Origin: Sphaerisporangium aureirubrum
Lineage (GTDB): Bacteria > Actinomycetota > Actinomycetes > Streptosporangiales > Streptosporangiaceae
Assembly: GCF_042658925.1 (NCBI RefSeq)
Contig: NZ_JBHSRF010000007.1
Location: forward strand, 62,001-126,000
DNA length: 64,000 nt
Direction of reading: 5' to 3'
Shown here piece by piece: positions 1 to 7,985 of this stretch. Below the pieces are notes generated by a model that ran no database searches, was not told the DNA's origin, and saw only the letters and a program-made list of their open reading frames with translations. A program made the translations under genes and the position numbers. Numbering within the stretch: position 1 is the first letter of the stretch; every line of letters begins with the position of its first letter.

Positions 1-2
1 TG

Positions 3-1091
3 GCGGTTCCGGACTGGGCTCGTTGGACCTTGGCCGGCATCGCTCTGGCCGTGATTTCCAGTCTGGGCATCGCGTGGCTGATCGGGCCTGCTGCTCGTCG
101 TCTGGCTGGTGAGCACCGGCCGCTGACCGCGGCTGAACGCCGCCAGATGACCGCGACTGAACGCGTCGAGGCGGTCAACGCTGCCCGGCATACCCTGATC
201 CAGGCCGCCACCGGTCTAGTCATTATCGCCGGCGTCGTGTTCACCGCCCAAGGCCTGTGGTACACCGCCCAGAGCCTGGACGCCTCCCGCCAAGCCCAGC
301 GCACCGCCGAACAAGGACAAATCACCGACCGCTACACCAAAGCCGTCGAACAACTCGGCTCCCGCACCCTAGACATCCGCCTCGGCGGCATCTACGCCCT
401 GGAACGCCTCGCCCAAGACTCCCCCCGCGACCACCAGACCATCTACGACGTCCTCGCCGCCTTCACCCGCGAACACGACCCCAAACCCAAAGCCACCATG
501 CCAGACACACCCACCACCGACATCCAAGCCGCACTCACGGTCATCGGCCGACGCGATACCACACTTGAGGCCAGAAGATATGGCCCTCTAAAGCTAATCC
601 GCAGCCGCGGCAGCGCGACAAAAGTCTTCGGTTTCGGCAGAGGGGGCGGTCCCGATCTGTCGAATCTCCGTATCCGTGGCGCGGACCTGCTCGACGCGAA
701 CCTGATCGGCGCGAATTTGATCGACGCGAACCTGACCGACGCGTACCTGTTCGGCGCGAACCTGACCGACGCGAACCTGCTCAGAGCCAACATGTCCGAC
801 GCGGAACTGCAGCGTGCAAACCTAGGCAGCGCGGACCTGTCCGCCGCAAACCTGCACGCCGCGAACCTGGACAGCGCAAGCCTGATACAGGCGTCCCTAA
901 GCGGCGCAGACCTGAGCAGGGCGGACCTGACGAGCGCGAACCTGTATGACGCGAACCTGTACGGCGCGAACTTGTACGGCGCGAGCCTGGCTGGGGCGGA
1001 CCTGAGAGGCGCGGATCTAGGGCAGGTGACGGGCCTGACGCCGGCTCACATACGGCGTGTAGCCCGCACCGACCACACAACGAGGTTCTGA
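3..1091 (+). CDS. Pentapeptide-repeat membrane protein (5' end beyond window)
   Basis: The frame is open from base 3, so the true start probably lies left of the window; the first in-window start codon is a TTG at 30. Two hydrophobic segments lie near residues 5-25 and 55-75, followed by a soluble linker typical of actinobacterial proteins of this kind (DRYTKAVEQLGS-like). From about residue 205 to 335 runs a right-handed quadrilateral beta-helix signature of A(D/N)LxxANL pentapeptides (GANLID, GADLSR, YGANLY). The family includes DNA-gyrase-mimicking and unknown-function members; the membrane anchor makes gyrase protection unlikely. It is the only rightward gene of the left edge, convergent with the next gene. 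Fold is sure, role unknown. Confidence 0.85.
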   Translation, partial: AVPDWARWTLAGIALAVISSLGIAWLIGPAARRLAGEHRPLTAAERRQMTATERVEAVNAARHTLIQAATGLVIIAGVVFTAQGLWYTAQSLDASRQAQRTAEQGQITDRYTKAVEQLGSRTLDIRLGGIYALERLAQDSPRDHQTIYDVLAAFTREHDPKPKATMPDTPTTDIQAALTVIGRRDTTLEARRYGPLKLIRSRGSATKVFGFGRGGGPDLSNLRIRGADLLDANLIGANLIDANLTDAYLFGANLTDANLLRANMSDAELQRANLGSADLSAANLHAANLDSASLIQASLSGADLSRADLTSANLYDANLYGANLYGASLAGADLRGADLGQVTGLTPAHIRRVARTDHTTRF

Positions 1092-1125
1092 ACAAAGCGC
1101 CCTCCTGCGGTAGTACTGAAGATCG

Positions 1126-1147
1126 CTCCGCGCTGTGTGTCGCGGAG
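1126..1147. terminator. Possible bidirectional hairpin between convergent genes
   Basis: CTCCGCG (1126-1132), an 8-base loop and CGCGGAG (1141-1147) form a perfect 7-bp stem between two convergent genes. There is no T-tract on either side, so it is at best a weak or factor-assisted terminator. Confidence 0.35.
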
Positions 1148-1155
1148 GTGGGTGA

Positions 1156-1851
1156 TCAGTTACCCGCCTCCGCCGTGGCCTCGGCGTACCCGGGGACCTG
1201 GCGGTAGCCAGCCGCGACGTTGAGGACGGTGGAACAGGGCACGCCGTACCGGTTGCCGCACACCGCGCAGACAGTAATGCGGACGACTCGGTTGTTCGGC
1301 CCAGGGACAGGACGCTTCACGTGCGCGTGAGCGTCAAGGATGGCAAGGTCAGACTCGCAGCGAGCGACCGCCTCGTGCGGCGGGTTCGCGGCGATGTAAG
1401 CGGCAGCGGAATCCCCAAGGTCGACGTAGTCGTAATCCGTCAGATCGTCCATCGTGTACCAGCCGCCCTCCCCCGCGTCGCAGGCCGCCCTCTCGGCGAT
1501 CACCTTGCAGGCGAGGATCGCCTCCCGGAGCCAGCCGGCCAGATCAGTCCTCGTGATCGCGCTGAGGCCGAACTGCGCCGGCTCCCACCGCTGCTGGTGA
1601 AGCTGCTCGAACGCGGCCACAACATCAGAGTGCTCCAGGACGTGGCTCTCCACGATGATGCGGACCACGATGTTGGTATCGGGCGAGCACCGCCAGCGGA
1701 TTTTCTGCCACTCGGCTCTCACCCCCTCGAGGCTTTCTGCAGGGGTGTCGCTGCGGAGAACCTGGCGCAGGAGCACGCCGTGCTCTGTGAGGTAATCCGC
1801 CCGCCACGGCGCCGCAGGCGGCTGGGTCAGCCACGTCGGTAGAACACCCAC
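1156..1851 (-). CDS. DUF6221-like protein
   Basis: 231 residues from a GTG start. The C-terminal half carries the DUF6221 pattern: an IAANPPHEAVARCESDLAIL-type helix (charged ARCESDLAIL, equivalent to the family's ARVLAEVEAKRAIL), a CxxCG pair, PCSTVLNVAAGY and a final Tyr-rich tail. DUF6221 proteins are small and actinobacterial, with no known activity. The N-terminal half (about 110 residues) is not like the usual family start and is unassigned. Its start overlaps the end of the upstream gene by 25 bases, the largest overlap of this stretch, so the start is uncertain. Confidence 0.65.
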   Translation of the reverse strand: MGVLPTWLTQPPAAPWRADYLTEHGVLLRQVLRSDTPAESLEGVRAEWQKIRWRCSPDTNIVVRIIVESHVLEHSDVVAAFEQLHQQRWEPAQFGLSAITRTDLAGWLREAILACKVIAERAACDAGEGGWYTMDDLTDYDYVDLGDSAAAYIAANPPHEAVARCESDLAILDAHAHVKRPVPGPNNRVVRITVCAVCGNRYGVPCSTVLNVAAGYRQVPGYAEATAEAGN

Positions 1852-2222
1852 CGGGGCGCCTCCTTGCGATACTCCAGGCGCCAGAGATCATGCCCGTCGG
1901 GGCCGTGCTCCAACGTGACTACGGCGAGCGGCAGACGACTGGCCGAGGCGCCTGGGCCGCAGCGCACCAGGTAGGCGCGTGCCCGCCACCGAACCACAAA
2001 AGCCGGAGTCCGCTTGCGGACGCGAGCAGTGAGCCGGATCCCCCACCCTCCGTATGGGTCGGTGTCGACGCTCCAGTTCACATCCTTCACCAGACACCCC
2101 GGGCGTAGGCCTGCGAGGAACGGCGGGCCGCCGCGAGGGCGCCACCTCTTCCAAAGCGACACGAAGACGAGGCCGGCGCCGCCGAGCAGAAGCAGGGCCT
2201 CAGAGGGCAGAGGGTCGTTCAT
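1827..2222 (-). CDS. Hypothetical protein with N-terminal membrane segment
   Basis: 131 residues beginning MNDPLPSEALLLLGG; the start ATG at 2222 overlaps the upstream stop as ATGA (2219-2222). One hydrophobic segment at residues 7-21 followed by the basic KRWRPRG, suggesting a single-pass membrane protein with a soluble Arg/Trp-rich C-terminal domain. No family recognised. Confidence 0.7.
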   Translation of the reverse strand: MNDPLPSEALLLLGGAGLVFVSLWKRWRPRGGPPFLAGLRPGCLVKDVNWSVDTDPYGGWGIRLTARVRKRTPAFVVRWRARAYLVRCGPGASASRLPLAVVTLEHGPDGHDLWRLEYRKEAPRWVFYRRG

Positions 2223-2524
2223 GGTCGCGCGTGGGTGGGCGGATCGTCGACTCCGACGAAGCGGCCATCCCATCGCCGAGTGTCGGAGTCGGTGTACTTG
2301 CTCACCATCTGGGCCTCAGCTTCTCTGCCATCGGGCAAGCGGACCGTGAACATGTCCCGCATGATCGGAGCACGCTTCTGAGCGTATCCAGCAGCTCTGC
2401 CCTCCCACGTCCACCGGATGTAGTCGATGACTATCTCGACGTGAACCGGAAACTCCTGGTCGTGTTGGACAAGCACGGCGCATCCGGTGTACGGCTCCGG
2501 GAGAGCGTTGCTCGTGGTGCTCAT
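2219..2524 (-). CDS. Hypothetical protein
   Basis: 101 residues, start ATG at 2524 in an ATGA overlap with the upstream gene. Mixed alpha/beta composition, ending in a Pro/Arg tail; a W-D-G-R-F segment near the end resembles no family I can name. Translationally coupled member of the left-edge train. Confidence 0.65.
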   Translation of the reverse strand: MSTTSNALPEPYTGCAVLVQHDQEFPVHVEIVIDYIRWTWEGRAAGYAQKRAPIMRDMFTVRLPDGREAEAQMVSKYTDSDTRRWDGRFVGVDDPPTHARP

Positions 2525-2790
2525 GGCCGTGCCTCGAGAACTTCGTGCTCCCCGGGCGGGCGGAAGGCGAGCATCGGCGCCGGGACGTCGGCGCGCACGA
2601 CTGTCATGCCGTAGGCGTTGCCGGCGCCCGCCAGCACGCCGGAAGGCAGGATCCACATCAGGTGCAGATTGTCGGGCACGTGCGCCTTCTCCAGACGCTC
2701 CTTCAAAACGAGCAGTGGGTCGAGCAGCGCGAACTCGCCGAAGTCGGCCCGTAGATCGGGGTCAGGGCTCACGTGGTGTTGATCCTTCAT
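2521..2790 (-). CDS. Hypothetical protein
   Basis: 89 residues starting MKDQHHVSPDPDL. No Cys pairs or membrane segments; central hydrophobic stretch NLHLMWILPSGVLAGAGNAYG looks like a beta-hairpin core. The start lies 29 bases inside the upstream gene. Function unknown. Confidence 0.6.
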   Translation of the reverse strand: MKDQHHVSPDPDLRADFGEFALLDPLLVLKERLEKAHVPDNLHLMWILPSGVLAGAGNAYGMTVVRADVPAPMLAFRPPGEHEVLEARP

Positions 2791-3064
2791 CCGGGCCTTG
2801 CAGCGTCCGCGCTTCGCTCTGGGCCTGCGCGGAGACGGCCTGCGCTTCGTCCCAGTCGTCGGTGTCCACGCCGGCGGCGCCGCACTTGGACGGCTTGACG
2901 CCGTCGAACAGGGTCCGGCCGGTGGTCTTGTCCATGATGAGGATCATGCCGACGGGTAGATCTGGGGCTTCTGATTCGGTGATCACGAGGAATCGAAGGG
3001 TGCTCAGGTCGAGCGGCTCTCCCCCGTTGAGGAGCTGCAGGACCTGCTCGGCTGTAGGGCTCAC
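2762..3064 (-). CDS. Hypothetical protein
   Basis: 100 residues starting MSPTAEQVLQLLNGG. First two thirds are alpha/beta (FLVITESE, MILIMDKTTG), last third is acidic/Gln-rich and probably disordered. It is first in a short train; 125 bases of non-coding DNA lie upstream (3065-3189), the only real gap in the first 4 kb, so a promoter may sit there (an unproven TAGACT hexamer on the minus strand around 3154-3159). Confidence 0.6.
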   Translation of the reverse strand: MSPTAEQVLQLLNGGEPLDLSTLRFLVITESEAPDLPVGMILIMDKTTGRTLFDGVKPSKCGAAGVDTDDWDEAQAVSAQAQSEARTLQGPDEGSTPREP

Positions 3065-3189
3065 AGTCGCCGTTCCCTTACCTCAGCGGAGGGTTGCGGA
3101 GCCGGGAGGGGCGGGATGCCTCGCCCCGGAGGTTCCCCTGCCCGGCATGATCAGTCTACGACATCAGCAGGTCCTCGACGCTGGGAGCG

Positions 3190-3390
3190 CTACACCAGGC
3201 GAAGACGTGTACGGCCGACGGGCCAGTCACCACCGCCACAATCTACACATAGCGGCATCGAGGAAATCTCGTCGTGGATCTCCACATCGGTATAGCACAT
3301 GCAGCACCACATAGCGCCGCAGGAGTTGCAGGTGTGGAGGGACGAGTCTGAGCCCCATCCCGGATCCGTCGTGTGCTGGTGATCTTTCAT
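3190..3390 (-). CDS. Small zinc-ribbon-like protein
   Basis: 66 residues with CNSCG, a CC-M-C cluster and CVDCG, i.e. two Cys knuckles about 25 residues apart, as in treble-clef or ribbon zinc folds. Starts ATG 3390, 4 bases downstream of the DUF4145 gene stop. Likely a small nucleic-acid- or protein-binding factor; no family assigned. Confidence 0.7.
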   Translation of the reverse strand: MKDHQHTTDPGWGSDSSLHTCNSCGAMWCCMCYTDVEIHDEISSMPLCVDCGGGDWPVGRTRLRLV

Positions 3391-3394
3391 GATG

Positions 3395-4018
3395 TCACGG
3401 AGCCGAGGAATTGACCTGAAACTTCTTGGCGCGATGCTCCATCTCGTAGATGATCCGCAGCATCTGCTCGGTGAACTCCAACGTCATGAGAGCTCTGTCC
3501 TGGTCAGCGGCCGGGATCTCGTGTGTCGCGATGTTGCCATGTTGGCGGATCATGTCCACCCAGGTCTTCATGGCGGGCGTTATGTATCCCATGGTTTCCA
3601 GGGCGGACAAGTAGTGCGCGAACGCCTTGCCAGCCGGTTCGCCTTTGTCCACTGCGACGTGCATGAGAATCTTGCGACACATCAACTCAGAGGATGTGAA
3701 TGCGCTGATGCCAGCAGTTCGCCGAGCCTCTTCATAGGCGGCATGTACCTCCTGTGGGAGGCCGTCGACCACGCTACCTGACGCCGCAGATGGCCATGCA
3801 ACCTGACCGTTGATGATCGTTCCGAGATGACATGTTGGGCATCGCAGCCACTGGACATGAGGAATCTCAACGCTGTACGTAACGGGAGCTTTGGCGATCA
3901 CGGCCGCAACCACTACGCGTCCACAGTTCCCGCAGATCATCTCGGCGTACGCTTCGCTGTCTGTCCGATTTTCTATCGTGAAGTGCTTCACACCCGCGTG
4001 GCCGACGGGGTCCCCCAT
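3395..4018 (-). CDS. DUF4145 domain protein with N-terminal zinc ribbon
   Basis: 207 residues from ATG 4018. N-terminal CGNCG and CPTC pairs (about residues 29-33 and 60-63) form a zinc ribbon; residues about 92-195 fit DUF4145: AYEEARR, ELMCRKILMHVAV, GYITPAM and RQHGNIATHEI are its landmark segments. DUF4145 proteins often accompany restriction and defence loci, and some are fused to HsdR-type subunits, but no partner restriction gene is next to this one. Longer in-frame upstream sequence is antisense-like and lacks a plausible start, so 4018 was chosen. Confidence 0.8.
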   Translation of the reverse strand: MGDPVGHAGVKHFTIENRTDSEAYAEMICGNCGRVVVAAVIAKAPVTYSVEIPHVQWLRCPTCHLGTIINGQVAWPSAASGSVVDGLPQEVHAAYEEARRTAGISAFTSSELMCRKILMHVAVDKGEPAGKAFAHYLSALETMGYITPAMKTWVDMIRQHGNIATHEIPAADQDRALMTLEFTEQMLRIIYEMEHRAKKFQVNSSAP

Positions 4019-4182
4019 GTTTGTCTCCCAAAGTCTGATTCCTTGTGGTCGACGAGTCTCCCATCCGGCCGGAGTTCCGGGGGAATCTGCCGTCGGTCTA
4101 CGCCCTGGGCGTCCCACAGCTCTACCATCGCGTCGATGTAGGCGTCGAGAGGATTGTTGGGCTGCTGGTGCTCGGCCGTCAC
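3988..4182 (-). CDS. Small hypothetical protein
   Basis: 64 residues from GTG 4182, which overlaps the upstream stop as GTGA. Contains an NNPLDAYIDAMVELWDAQG helix and a charged tail. Its end overlaps the DUF4145 start by 31 bases. Unknown function. Confidence 0.55.
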   Translation of the reverse strand: MTAEHQQPNNPLDAYIDAMVELWDAQGVDRRQIPPELRPDGRLVDHKESDFGRQTWGTPSATRV

Positions 4183-4466
4183 AGGCCCTGCAGGAGATCG
4201 AACACACCATCCAGCGGATCGGTCTTGGCGTCGGCCTTGAGCCACTCGGGCAGTTCGTCGTACCGCTGTCCTTGCGCCCGGTAAACGTCGTCGCCGTGTG
4301 GGGCGCACAGGTCGATGACATCGCCCCTGCGTACGTCTCGGCCTGCGATGCGGCCGTCCTCGGCAGCGATGAACGCGACCCGGGCCCGGACGCCGCAGCC
4401 CGGGACGATGCAGTCGTGGACCTCATCGTGGATGCGATGCTCGATCCGCATGGCGTCGCTGATCAC
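4179..4466 (-). CDS. Hypothetical protein
   Basis: 95 residues from GTG 4466 (GTGA overlap with the upstream stop). Contains MRIEHRIHDEVHDCIVPGCG, a CIVPGC/CAPHGD pair of Cys-His knuckles and an EWLKADAKTDPLDG tail. Possibly a zinc-binding small protein. No family named. Confidence 0.6.
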   Translation of the reverse strand: MISDAMRIEHRIHDEVHDCIVPGCGVRARVAFIAAEDGRIAGRDVRRGDVIDLCAPHGDDVYRAQGQRYDELPEWLKADAKTDPLDGVFDLLQGL

Positions 4467-4870
4467 GACAGGGTCCCTTCTTCCCGGAGTTGCTCGATCT
4501 TCGCGCGGTGAAATCCGCCGGGCCAGTTGTCTGGGTCGGGGATCTGCTCGAGCTCCTCGACGGTGCCCCACATGCCGGCGATGGCGCGGATGGCGCCGCG
4601 CGCGTGGTCACGGGCATCGGGGTGCTGGGTTTCGCGGCACGCGATCCACTCCATGTCCTTGAGCGCGTCGCGGATGGCCCCGACGCGGCCGCGCTCCTGG
4701 TCGGTGGTTGCGGCCTGTTCGTCGGCGTCGAGGTGGGCATGGATGTAGCCGAGGATGTCCCGGGCGACGCTGCTGGCGGCAGCGACGGCCGCGCGGTGAT
4801 CGCGCTCAAACCTGTCGAACGCCGCGCCCATCGCCTCACGGAGCTTCGCTGCCGGCTCGTGCTCGCTCAT
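4463..4870 (-). CDS. Hypothetical helical protein
   Basis: 135 residues from ATG 4870, preceded by a good AGAGGA ribosome-binding site 7 bases upstream. Highly helical and charged, ending in a DPDNWPGGFHRAKIEQLREE segment that recurs in small actinobacterial accessory proteins. It starts a coupled set (4870 leftward to 3395) after a 101-base gap (4871-4971) which may hold the promoter. Confidence 0.65.
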   Translation of the reverse strand: MSEHEPAAKLREAMGAAFDRFERDHRAAVAAASSVARDILGYIHAHLDADEQAATTDQERGRVGAIRDALKDMEWIACRETQHPDARDHARGAIRAIAGMWGTVEELEQIPDPDNWPGGFHRAKIEQLREEGTLS

Positions 4871-4971
4871 ATCGTTCCTCTGTCCACCCTTGATTCTCCC
4901 GGATTCATAGGGCCCACATAGCCTGGTAAGCGGTGATGAGCCACACACTTCCCGCCTTCCTGAGTGCCTGC

Positions 4972-5886
4972 CTAGGAGCGGAGGTCCGTGGCGCGATGGA
5001 TGCGGAATTCCACCCACGCTCTGCCCGCCGCGGCGGCGCGGGCACGGGACTCGCGGATCCGTTCGGGACCGTTGCGGGCCACGAACTCGCGGAACAGGGT
5101 CCATACCGCGGCCAGGCCGGTCACGGCTGCTTCGGGGGCGGTCTTCCATGCAGGGATTTGCTCGGCGAGGTTCTCGGCTTGTTGCGGGGTGTGGCCGGCG
5201 GCGATGAGACGTGGGATCAGCAGCGCCGTCTCGACCCAGGCGGCACCCTGGCAGGCGAGGCCCCAGTCAATGATGTGCAGTTGGCCGGCCGTGGCGATGA
5301 GGTTGGCGTGGTGGATGTCGGCGTGGAGAAGGGTGTCCCCAGCGAGGTGGTCGAGGTGGAAGCCGGCGCGGGCGGCTTGGTAGGCGGCGAGGCTTTGCAG
5401 GTCCTGCGGGGGGTGGGCGAGCAGGGTGTCGGCCCGGCTGAGCAGGAAGGCGATGTTGTCCGCGACGGGGGGGACGCCGGGGGCCGGGTTGGGGGTGAGG
5501 GTCTCGCCGAGGGTGGCCACCAGGCCGAGCAGGCCGTCCAGGTCTTCGGAGTCTGGGGCGAGACTCACGGTGTGGTGGGCGGTGATGTGGTCAAAGACCA
5601 GGGTGACCCAGCCGTGGTCGTGCCCGCCCCACTGCATGCGCGGGGCGGGCACGGTTGTGGGTAGTGCGGCGTTGACGTGCTGCTCGCGGGCGTAGAGCCG
5701 CGCTGACGGAGAGTCGGCGGGGAGCGCCTTGACGAACACGGGGCCGGTGGGGGTGTCGAGTCGTGCTGCGGTTCCCGCGGTGAGTCCCGCCGGGATGGCG
5801 GTGACGTGGTGGATGGCGCCGACGTGGGTTTCGATGTCGGCGCGTACCGCCGCGGGGATGTTGTCCCACTGGGGTGTGGTCGCCAC
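4972..5886 (-). CDS. Aminoglycoside phosphotransferase-fold kinase
   Basis: 304 residues from GTG 5886 with an AAGGAG site 8 bases upstream. The kinase fold is shown by VFVKAL (ATP-binding Lys), the catalytic loop HADIHHANLI and the metal-binding IDWG, i.e. the HxDxxxxN and D-x-G motifs of the APH/choline kinase superfamily. Such APH-like proteins phosphorylate small molecules, but substrates of the solitary actinobacterial ones are mostly unknown, so resistance should not be assumed. It follows the glycine-rich-domain-like gene closely and both point away from an XRE regulator. Confidence 0.85.
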   Translation of the reverse strand: MATTPQWDNIPAAVRADIETHVGAIHHVTAIPAGLTAGTAARLDTPTGPVFVKALPADSPSARLYAREQHVNAALPTTVPAPRMQWGGHDHGWVTLVFDHITAHHTVSLAPDSEDLDGLLGLVATLGETLTPNPAPGVPPVADNIAFLLSRADTLLAHPPQDLQSLAAYQAARAGFHLDHLAGDTLLHADIHHANLIATAGQLHIIDWGLACQGAAWVETALLIPRLIAAGHTPQQAENLAEQIPAWKTAPEAAVTGLAAVWTLFREFVARNGPERIRESRARAAAAGRAWVEFRIHRATDLRS

Positions 5887-5908
5887 GTGGCCGCTCCTTC
5901 GCCGTTGA

Positions 5909-6385
5909 TCAGTTGCTGTCGGTGCAGCCCTGATGGCACTGGGAGCATGGGTCGGGCTTGCACTTGCCGTCACAGTCGGCGGCCTTGGACCACAGGTCGG
6001 CGTCTACGGGGAGACCCGCCTTGGTCATGGCGTCGACGGTAGCGCCGATGGTCGAGGTGTGTCCGGTGGACGCGCCATCCTGGTCGTCGGTCGGGCGGTG
6101 GTGGATGAACCGGCCGGCCACCGTGTCGCAGAAGGCGGCGTAGTCGCGGGTGTAGAGGATGAAGGTGTGCCAGCCGACGTCGACCTGTTTGGACGGGGCG
6201 AGGGCGGCGCCGGGGTTGAGGGCGCACGCCTGGAGGAAGGCGAGGGCCTGGGTCATGACGCGCTCGGCGTACTCGGCGGTGACGAGTTCCTCGGTGACGA
6301 TCCGGTTGACCAGGCGGGTGAACAGATCGGCGGGGACGAGCGCTCGAACGTCGGTGACGGTCTTGGTGCTGGTCATGGTGGTCAT
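5909..6385 (-). CDS. Glycine-rich-domain-containing (GRDP-like) protein
   Basis: 158 residues from ATG 6385. A helical core contains DVGWHTFILYTRDYAAFC followed by GRFIHHRP, matching the D-WHxH...Y..C...G..xHH pattern of the glycine-rich-domain-like family; the tail has a Cys cluster (CDGKCKPDPCSQC) that may bind metal. Paired in actinomycetes with APH-like kinases and XRE/TPR regulators, as here. Role unknown. Confidence 0.75.
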   Translation of the reverse strand: MTTMTSTKTVTDVRALVPADLFTRLVNRIVTEELVTAEYAERVMTQALAFLQACALNPGAALAPSKQVDVGWHTFILYTRDYAAFCDTVAGRFIHHRPTDDQDGASTGHTSTIGATVDAMTKAGLPVDADLWSKAADCDGKCKPDPCSQCHQGCTDSN

Positions 6386-6481
6386 GGCTCTCCCTTCCCG
6401 GCGGGGGTGTCCCGCGGTGTCTCTGGTAGCCGTCACGGTCCGCTTCGGGGGGTGAGCAGATCAATGTCGCGTCTGACTGGG

Positions 6482-6503
6482 ACATTGCCTCGGGCGGCAA
6501 TGT
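6482..6503. promoter_or_regulatory. Palindrome in the divergent promoter region
   Basis: ACATTGCC (6482-6489), TCGGGC, GGCAATGT (6496-6503) is a perfect 8+8 inverted repeat in the 175-bp gap between the leftward GRDP-like/kinase pair and the rightward XRE regulator gene. Its position 58 bases before the regulator start suits an operator for that regulator. Confidence 0.45.
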
Positions 6504-6560
6504 GCGCGCTGTTCGTGTGGCGTTACTCTCGGCTCAAGATGTTCGCGCCGGAGGTCCGAC

Positions 6561-7952
6561 ATGGCCATGAGCCGAGCACGACGCGCCGAGTTGCAACGCC
6601 GAGCCCAGGAGATCCGCCGCGCCTGCCAGCGCCGCGGGCTGGGCGTGGAGCAGACCGCCGAGGCGATCCATGGCGAACTGCCTGAGGTGTCGCCGCTGGA
6701 GGCGTGGCGCCTGGCCTACGGCTGGTCGCGGCAGCAGGCACTCGACGGGCTACTCGGCCTGTACCGCGATGAGGGGCTGGCCGAGCCCGGGGTCAATACC
6801 GCGATGCTGTGCCGCTGGGAGCACGGCACCGTGCAGGTCACCTACGCCTACGCCCGGATGCTGTCCAAGCTGTACAAAGCGCCGGCCGCTCGACTGGGGC
6901 TGCCGTATGGCGGGTGGGAACCGGCGGCGTGTACACCCGCGAGCTGCCCCACGCGGCGGCCTACAGTGGGCCAGGGCGACCCAGAGGAGACCGATCCGAT
7001 GCGGCGACGCACACTGCTGGCGGCAGGAGCGAGTATCCCGCTGGGCTTGCTGCAACGCCTGGATGACGCCCTCGCGGCCCCACCGGACCCCGGCTCCCCT
7101 GAAGGGCTGCCGCAGATCAGGCAGCGGCTACGAGATGCGCGCCGGCAGTACGACATCAGCGCGTTGGCCTCGCTGGTCGCCGGACTCCCCGCGATGCTCG
7201 CCGCGGCAAAGGACACGGCCGAGCGGATCGACACGCCTGCGGGGTGGGCCCTGCTCTCGGCGTGCTACAACCTCACGACCGACACGCTGAACAAGGTCGA
7301 TGCACCCTCTTCTGCCCGGCTCACGGCAGACCGGGCGATGCTGTTCGCCGAACGGTCCGGGGACGCCGTGGCGATTGCGGCGTCCGCGCGCCCGCTTGGG
7401 ATGATGCTCCGCAAGGAGCAACGCTTCGCTCCGGCCGCGGCGGTCGTCGCCAGGGCAGCTGGCCGGTTGGAGGCGACCGGGCTCCGGCACCCGGCCCAGG
7501 CGGCGATGTACGTGCGACTGCTGTGCGCCGGCGCGTATACCGCGAGTTGGTCGGGCGACCGAGATCGGGCGCTGGAACGGATCGGCGAGGCCGAGGATGC
7601 TGTCACCCGGCTCAGTCTCGGTGGGCCGGTCATGGCGTTGCCGTTCGTGCGGCTGTACAGGGCGAACATCCACTTCGCGTTGGGTGATGCCGGTTCGGCC
7701 GTGCACGCCGCGCGGGACCTGCGACCGGAGATGTACCCGACTCCGGAACGGCGGGCGAGGTTGCACACCGACATGGCCCGGGCGTGGTGGATGTGGGGTA
7801 AGCCTGAAGAGACCGCACACGCGCTGCTGTGCGCGTACCGCGAGGCGCCTGGTGAAGTACGGGACCGGCCCACCTACCGGCGGATCGCCGTCGCTCTTAC
7901 CACCCGGCATCCACGAATCTCCGGTGTTCAGGAGCTTGCCACGGTCTTGTAG
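6561..7952 (+). CDS. XRE-family regulator with TPR-like C-terminal domain
   Basis: 463 residues; GGAGG lies 6 bases before ATG 6561. The N-terminal 120 residues contain a degenerate helix-turn-helix (EAWRLAYGWSRQQAL ... MLCRWEHGTVQVTYAYARMLSKLY), the usual XRE form in actinomycete regulators; an RRRTLL motif near residue 145 leads into about 300 residues of helical TPR-like repeats. Proteins of this layout act as transcription regulators that sense peptides or small ligands. It is divergent from the GRDP-like/APH-like pair and is probably their regulator. Confidence 0.85.
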   Translation: MAMSRARRAELQRRAQEIRRACQRRGLGVEQTAEAIHGELPEVSPLEAWRLAYGWSRQQALDGLLGLYRDEGLAEPGVNTAMLCRWEHGTVQVTYAYARMLSKLYKAPAARLGLPYGGWEPAACTPASCPTRRPTVGQGDPEETDPMRRRTLLAAGASIPLGLLQRLDDALAAPPDPGSPEGLPQIRQRLRDARRQYDISALASLVAGLPAMLAAAKDTAERIDTPAGWALLSACYNLTTDTLNKVDAPSSARLTADRAMLFAERSGDAVAIAASARPLGMMLRKEQRFAPAAAVVARAAGRLEATGLRHPAQAAMYVRLLCAGAYTASWSGDRDRALERIGEAEDAVTRLSLGGPVMALPFVRLYRANIHFALGDAGSAVHAARDLRPEMYPTPERRARLHTDMARAWWMWGKPEETAHALLCAYREAPGEVRDRPTYRRIAVALTTRHPRISGVQELATVL

Positions 7953-7985
7953 GACATGGCGAGCTCCCTGAGGACGCGTTCGGGC

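Noticed and set aside
3395..4426. Longer version of the DUF4145 gene
   Set aside because: The extra N-terminal 136 residues are Ser/Arg/Pro-rich, antisense-like and overlap two coupled genes; the ATG at 4018 begins the real domain.
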